This document shows, one piece after another, positions 50,133 through 53,711 of a stretch of DNA of 53,711 nt (positions within the stretch are counted from its first letter, which is position 1; the number at the start of each line of letters is the position of its first letter). The stretch is from Planctomycetota bacterium. GTDB taxonomy: Bacteria; Planctomycetota; UBA8108; UBA1146. Position numbers and translations under genes: made by a program. The DNA is taken from positions 1 to 53,711 of the forward strand of contig JADHSM010000020.1 in the NCBI GenBank assembly GCA_016776905.1, in the 5' to 3' direction. The notes under the pieces were generated by a model. It searched no databases. It saw only the letters and a program-made list of their open reading frames with translations, and was not told the DNA's origin.

Positions 50133-52019
50133 CTAACAGGCGGTATCGTCACTTTGACAGACAGGGAGCGAATCTTCGCTGGGGTCTGGTCCGTCATCAT
50201 AAGGTCCGGGAAGGGGTGGGGCACCCCCGAAATTAAAGAGAAAATTAAGCCCAAAAACCGCATCTGCTAGGTTTTGAGCCGAATCGTCGTTCATATCACA
50301 CGCATCCGGGCACAATATCTCGAAACCGAAGAACAAATTCGAGACCAATGTAGCGACATCTGCAAGATCCACCTGGTCATCAGAATTGCAGTCTCCCCGC
50401 TGAAACAGCTCGAGAGGGACCACCTGAACAACCGTACTTTGACGTTCGAAGTTTCGAATCGAATCAAAGTTGATCACGACATTGGTATCCAGAATCACCT
50501 CACCAAGCCCATTGATACCGTCGCAGAATTCAATTGTAAGCGCTCCATCACAGGGAGCGGTTTCATCGATTTCGACCGTCATCGATCCCACTTTCAAGAG
50601 ATCTTCCGATTGTGGAAGAGTTTGCCCATCAAAAGGTGGCAACGCATCCAGCAAAATTCCAACGATCAATTCACATCCGTCACCGTCTTGAGGATCATCG
50701 TCCACCTGAACAGCGAGATACTCAACACCGACTTCCTCAAGAATAGAGTCTTCAAAAGTCCACGACTCTTCGTCGAGTGTCAATTCGCAGTCATAACAGA
50801 CGGTAAGAGTGAAGCCCTGAATGTTATCGTCCGGGTCGGAATATTTTACATTCAGCTGACCTTGAGCACCCGGGATGGGGGCATCGCCCTGCGACAAATC
50901 GAATTCTGTTTGTATCGAAAGAATAGTATTTTCACTCGGAAGGATGACAGGATCTGCATGAAATTGTCCACTGATCAACTCAGGACTGATCGATAAACCG
51001 CCCTGAACAATCACATTTGAAAGAGGAGGATTTCCAAAGACTCCATCTGTAAAAACAAGATCGCTATCGACCGGATCAGGAACGGGTTCGCCCTCCGTAA
51101 TAATTAATGGATCAAGGAGTCGGTAACAAAAGCTACTCAGGTGGAGACCCGAACCAGGTGGAAGGGCCTTATCCTCAAAGGGAGCCTCAACGTCGAAAAT
51201 GACCCCGAGGGTCCCCCCTCCTGATTCCAGAGAAATTGCCACAAAATCGGGGGCCACGGTCGCCGTATCCGTGCCAACCAGATCAATATCCATAAGCTCC
51301 AGCACCGATTCGTCGTGAGCAATAGCCAAGACGAATCCTTGCGTTTCCCCACCCGGCGAGTCGAGCATGATTCTGGCACAGCCTTCAAAGTTATCGTCGG
51401 CATTCACATTCTCGATCGAAAGACTTGCTGGAGGTGGAGGAAGCAATGTGACGGCAGTCGGGGCTGAATTTAGAATCAGCCCCTCAGCGTTGCCGACAGA
51501 CTCACCGCCTTGAATAAGGATGTTCTGTAAAGGAGGGTCATTCAGAGTGAAATCAACGAAATCAACACTCGCTTCCAAGGATTCACCTTTCTCCAAGATC
51601 ACCATGGATTGAAGCGTGTACGAAGCAAGCGTCACATCGTTTCCGGGCTCTAATACCAGACCTTCAATGGGAGGCTCTGTTTCATAAATCACTCCAAGAG
51701 TAAATCCATCAGGGAAAATCTCCGCGACTGCGAAATCTGGATTCAGCAGTTCCGACGGAGTTCCTTCGAGTGAAACATCTGAAACCTGAAGTAAGGATGA
51801 ATCAATGCCCACTGCCAACACAAATCCCTGAACAGGAATTTGAAAATCTGCAGTGACTCCCAACTGAGCCGCTCCTGCTCCGGAAATCGACTGTCCCGTA
51901 CCCGAAATAGTGAGAGATTGCTGCCCCTCACCCACAGAGATCCAACCGAGAATAAACGGCACAATCAGAAAGACCTGGATGACCAAAGTCTTTGATGTAC
52001 TAAGCCTGTTTGACTTCAA
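50133..52019 (-). CDS. Secreted cohesin-like/dockerin protein, family B (copy B2)
   Basis: This 628-residue protein has an N-terminal hydrophobic segment (about 13-30) with a likely cleavage near GEGQQ. Cohesin-like modules 1 and 2 share GFVLAVGID/GFVLAIAHD, GFTLGVIYE and NPPLSNVIVQGG. Module 3 has LNVKYSDPDDNIQGFTL and TVCYDC. The dockerin-like pair has RGDCNSDDQVDLADV and CDMNDDSAQNLADA and ends with a Cys-rich tail. The domain order equals that of B1. The TTG at 52019 has TAGGAGAC upstream. It is the first gene of the B2-A2 pair. Export is expected; the ligand is unknown. Confidence 0.9.
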   Translation of the reverse strand: MKSNRLSTSKTLVIQVFLIVPFILGWISVGEGQQSLTISGTGQSISGAGAAQLGVTADFQIPVQGFVLAVGIDSSLLQVSDVSLEGTPSELLNPDFAVAEIFPDGFTLGVIYETEPPIEGLVLEPGNDVTLASYTLQSMVILEKGESLEASVDFVDFTLNDPPLQNILIQGGESVGNAEGLILNSAPTAVTLLPPPPASLSIENVNADDNFEGCARIMLDSPGGETQGFVLAIAHDESVLELMDIDLVGTDTATVAPDFVAISLESGGGTLGVIFDVEAPFEDKALPPGSGLHLSSFCYRLLDPLIITEGEPVPDPVDSDLVFTDGVFGNPPLSNVIVQGGLSISPELISGQFHADPVILPSENTILSIQTEFDLSQGDAPIPGAQGQLNVKYSDPDDNIQGFTLTVCYDCELTLDEESWTFEDSILEEVGVEYLAVQVDDDPQDGDGCELIVGILLDALPPFDGQTLPQSEDLLKVGSMTVEIDETAPCDGALTIEFCDGINGLGEVILDTNVVINFDSIRNFERQSTVVQVVPLELFQRGDCNSDDQVDLADVATLVSNLFFGFEILCPDACDMNDDSAQNLADAVFGLNFLFNFGGAPPLPGPYDDGPDPSEDSLPVCQSDDTAC

Positions 52020-52435
52020 ATCAGTCTCCTATAGAGGATTTCTCATTATTGAATACAATGCTTCTCGTCATCGCGGTCGACAATTCGGATCTAGACCACA
52101 CCAACCATAAATCGTCGGCCTACGATATTATCCAACACCTTTGCCTTCATCGGAGAGTCATGGCATGACAAAAGTTGAAGACAATATAAGTACATATTAA
52201 CCATGTATAACTTAGCGATGAGCAGACCTCCTAGATAGGACATTTTTGACACTCTTGCCATATGCAATCATCTATCTAAAACCTTAGGTGCACGTCACTT
52301 AAAAGAGATCACTTCAATATAGAAGCAAATTATTAGTAAGAAACCTCACGAATCTTCGAACTATCTCTCCCACAAGAGTCAGGATCTTCCACCGGTGGAA
52401 CTCCCGGAGATTCGACACAGCCTGGGGATAAAAAA
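52020..52435. other. Intergenic region upstream of the B2-A2 pair
   Basis: About 415 nt, AT-rich in its middle part, separates the A3 terminator from the B2 start. No gene or RNA is recognised. It should contain the promoter of the B2-A2 pair. Confidence 0.5.
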
Positions 52436-52470
52436 AGCCCCTTCAGTGTGAGACACACACCGAAGGGGCT
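52436..52470 (-). terminator. Intrinsic terminator after family A gene 3
   Basis: AGCCCCTTC and GTGTG arms with one mismatch form a long stem around a short AGACA loop. On the minus strand it is followed by a run of seven T. It lies about 48 nt beyond the stop of the next gene. Confidence 0.95.
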
Positions 52471-52517
52471 CATATCGATCTAGAAATTCAAATCAGCGAA
52501 TCACTGACTGAACCCGA

Positions 52518-53711
52518 TCAAAGGCAAGAGGAGGAAGCACAATCTTCCGGAAGTTGCCCATCAACCTGTCCACAATCCGGGAACGGAGCCGTGGGAGCGG
52601 CTCCACCCATGAAACGATACATAATGATGAATGACGCATCTGCGATATCACTCAACTCATCACCATTGGCATCGCTTGCGACCGAACAGTTGCTGGATGG
52701 GCCATTCAAGAAGAGCTCGTAAATAATCCAGACTCCGTCTGCAATATTGACGATACCATCACTATTGGCATCACCTCTGATAAAGTCAGTGGTCACTACC
52801 GGGTTCAATGCGATCGATCCATCGACAAAACTTGCAGGGTATGAACCACCTTCGAAAACAACCACGTTGGCCACTGCAGGACTTCCAAGGTCATCGCTCC
52901 ACGACAAGGTCGCAGTCGTTCCTGCTTCGTCTCCGGCCATACTTCCACCGGTTTCGTAACTAGCGGCAATGATTTCGAGATCACCGTCGAAGTCAAGCGT
53001 GACTCCACCTGTGAACGCGTAAACAACTCCGATGGTCCAACCATTTGCAAATAAGCCGACTTCTGCGAAGTCCGGATCGAAGCCCAAATCGGCAACGACC
53101 TCAGTGGGCGTCACTTCCGCACTGTTTGAGAGTCCCATGGAAAAACCTTGGGTCGAGTTGGGGAAATTCGCACCCAAGCCCGAATTGTCTGTTTCTTCGA
53201 TAGAGATCGCGACCGTTGCGGAAGCATTTCCGTCTGCAGGGTTGTAATTAGCAGAGCCACTTCCAGAGGTGTAGGTGTATTCCGGATCAGGAACACCCAG
53301 TACATCTACGGCAGCTGAATTTTGGGTGGGAGAAAGAGATGCTCCACCGACCACAACAACCGTCTCCACAGCAGGTGAGCCAAGGGTGTTACAGTAAGCC
53401 ACAGAGGTAGAACCTTCAGCGACACCTGTGTAGTCAATCGTCAACATCTCAAAGGCAGCGACGTCGGTAAGGACTGCACACCCCGTGAAACAAAGTACGA
53501 CTCCCTGAGTTGCACCATCGGCAAAAGTACTGATCTGATTGAAGTCAGGAGCAGAACCATTTTTGGCGGTTTCTGTATCCGCACCACTGTTCGCGGCATC
53601 CACGGTCAAGAAAACCGTGTCATTGCAAGCGCCTAAGGACCAGCCCTGAATCTCAGTGCCACTATTGTCCATCGACAGCGAAAGTGATCCGCTTCCACCT
53701 GCGGGGATCGA
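52518..53711 (-). CDS. Secreted cohesin-like/dockerin protein, family A (copy A3, 5' end off right edge)
   Basis: The frame is open to the right edge, so the signal peptide and first strand are missing; a start at 53672 would fall inside module 1 and is not real. Module 1 (partial) has GACND, KNGSAPDFNQ, LCFTGC and YCNTLGSP. Module 2 has GFSMGLSNS, GWTIGVVYAFTG and LGSPAVANV. The dockerin-like pair has DANSDGIVNIADG and ASDANGDELSDIADA, with a Cys-rich end. It lacks one of the cysteine pairs of A1 and A2 in the first dockerin loop (GDANSD in place of GNCNGD). The pattern predicts a family B gene just upstream, outside the window. Confidence 0.9.
   Translation of the reverse strand, partial: SIPAGGSGSLSLSMDNSGTEIQGWSLGACNDTVFLTVDAANSGADTETAKNGSAPDFNQISTFADGATQGVVLCFTGCAVLTDVAAFEMLTIDYTGVAEGSTSVAYCNTLGSPAVETVVVVGGASLSPTQNSAAVDVLGVPDPEYTYTSGSGSANYNPADGNASATVAISIEETDNSGLGANFPNSTQGFSMGLSNSAEVTPTEVVADLGFDPDFAEVGLFANGWTIGVVYAFTGGVTLDFDGDLEIIAASYETGGSMAGDEAGTTATLSWSDDLGSPAVANVVVFEGGSYPASFVDGSIALNPVVTTDFIRGDANSDGIVNIADGVWIIYELFLNGPSSNCSVASDANGDELSDIADASFIIMYRFMGGAAPTAPFPDCGQVDGQLPEDCASSSCL

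Noticed and set aside
44300..53711. A cellulosome
   Set aside because: No glycoside hydrolase or other enzyme module is attached to the dockerin-like ends. Dockerin-like repeats in such bacteria are common on non-cellulosomal secreted proteins.
1..53711. CRISPR array, insertion sequence or integrase
   Set aside because: No spaced repeats, transposase motifs or tyrosine/serine recombinase signatures were seen on either strand.

Overview
The window reads as chromosomal DNA of a bacterium, most probably a planctomycete or close relative (inference from gene content). The grounds are several long secreted proteins with C-terminal dockerin-like repeats of the FxRGDCNxD...CDANxD type, a TonB-like membrane protein with terpenoid-cyclase-type repeats, divergent ECF-like sigma/HTH and NtrC-type regulators, and very large lipoproteins. 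Most of the window is of middling GC. The first ~5.4 kb is visibly AT-richer (hand counts of sample lines give about 37% GC against about 55% further right) and looks like an accessory segment. I saw no tRNA, rRNA, transposase, integrase or CRISPR array.

Layout. (1) 1-5.5 kb, minus strand: a divergent ECF-like sigma factor and a membrane-anchored coiled-coil protein, a strong hairpin, then a three-gene unit of an unknown protein, a RavA-type MoxR AAA+ ATPase and a large unknown protein running off the left edge. (2) 5.5-13.4 kb: an aromatic-acid module. On the minus strand are panD and three genes for a 4-hydroxybenzoyl-CoA reductase-like molybdenum enzyme (hcrC-hcrA-hcrB order), whose FAD subunit keeps the four cysteines of the extra [4Fe-4S] cluster. 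Divergently on the plus strand are boxC and boxB of the aerobic benzoyl-CoA epoxidation pathway. Together they predict 4-hydroxybenzoyl-CoA -> benzoyl-CoA -> epoxide -> ring opening. (3) 13.5-17.1 kb: a NagZ-like glycosidase, a HEAT-repeat protein and an archaeal-type (type II) GAPDH. (4) 17.3-24.7 kb: a 1,338-residue glycine-rich lipoprotein, the terpenoid-cyclase-repeat protein and a GspC-like PDZ protein. (5) 24.7-27.6 kb: a tightly overlapping regulatory operon of an AAA+ pseudo-enzyme, a response regulator with HD-GYP domain and a sigma-54 activator. (6) 27.8-37.4 kb: a housekeeping run of metallophosphoesterase, yidC, mnmE, nrdR, an unknown gene and smc. (7) radC, then 38.9-53.7 kb: a large multidomain lipoprotein and five tandem secreted cohesin-like/dockerin proteins.

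The most striking structure is in region 7. The five secreted proteins belong to two families, A and B, that alternate strictly. In the direction of transcription they form B-A pairs with short internal gaps (118 and 62 nt). A strong intrinsic terminator follows every A gene, and 500-700 nt separates one pair from the next. This looks like repeated duplication of a two-gene cassette for a paired extracellular system. The second notable item is the hcr/box cluster, which joins an enzyme best known from anaerobic aromatic degradation to the oxygen-dependent box route in one divergent locus.

Start codons were chosen from Shine-Dalgarno-like sequences and family alignments from memory. Many starts here are TTG or GTG.
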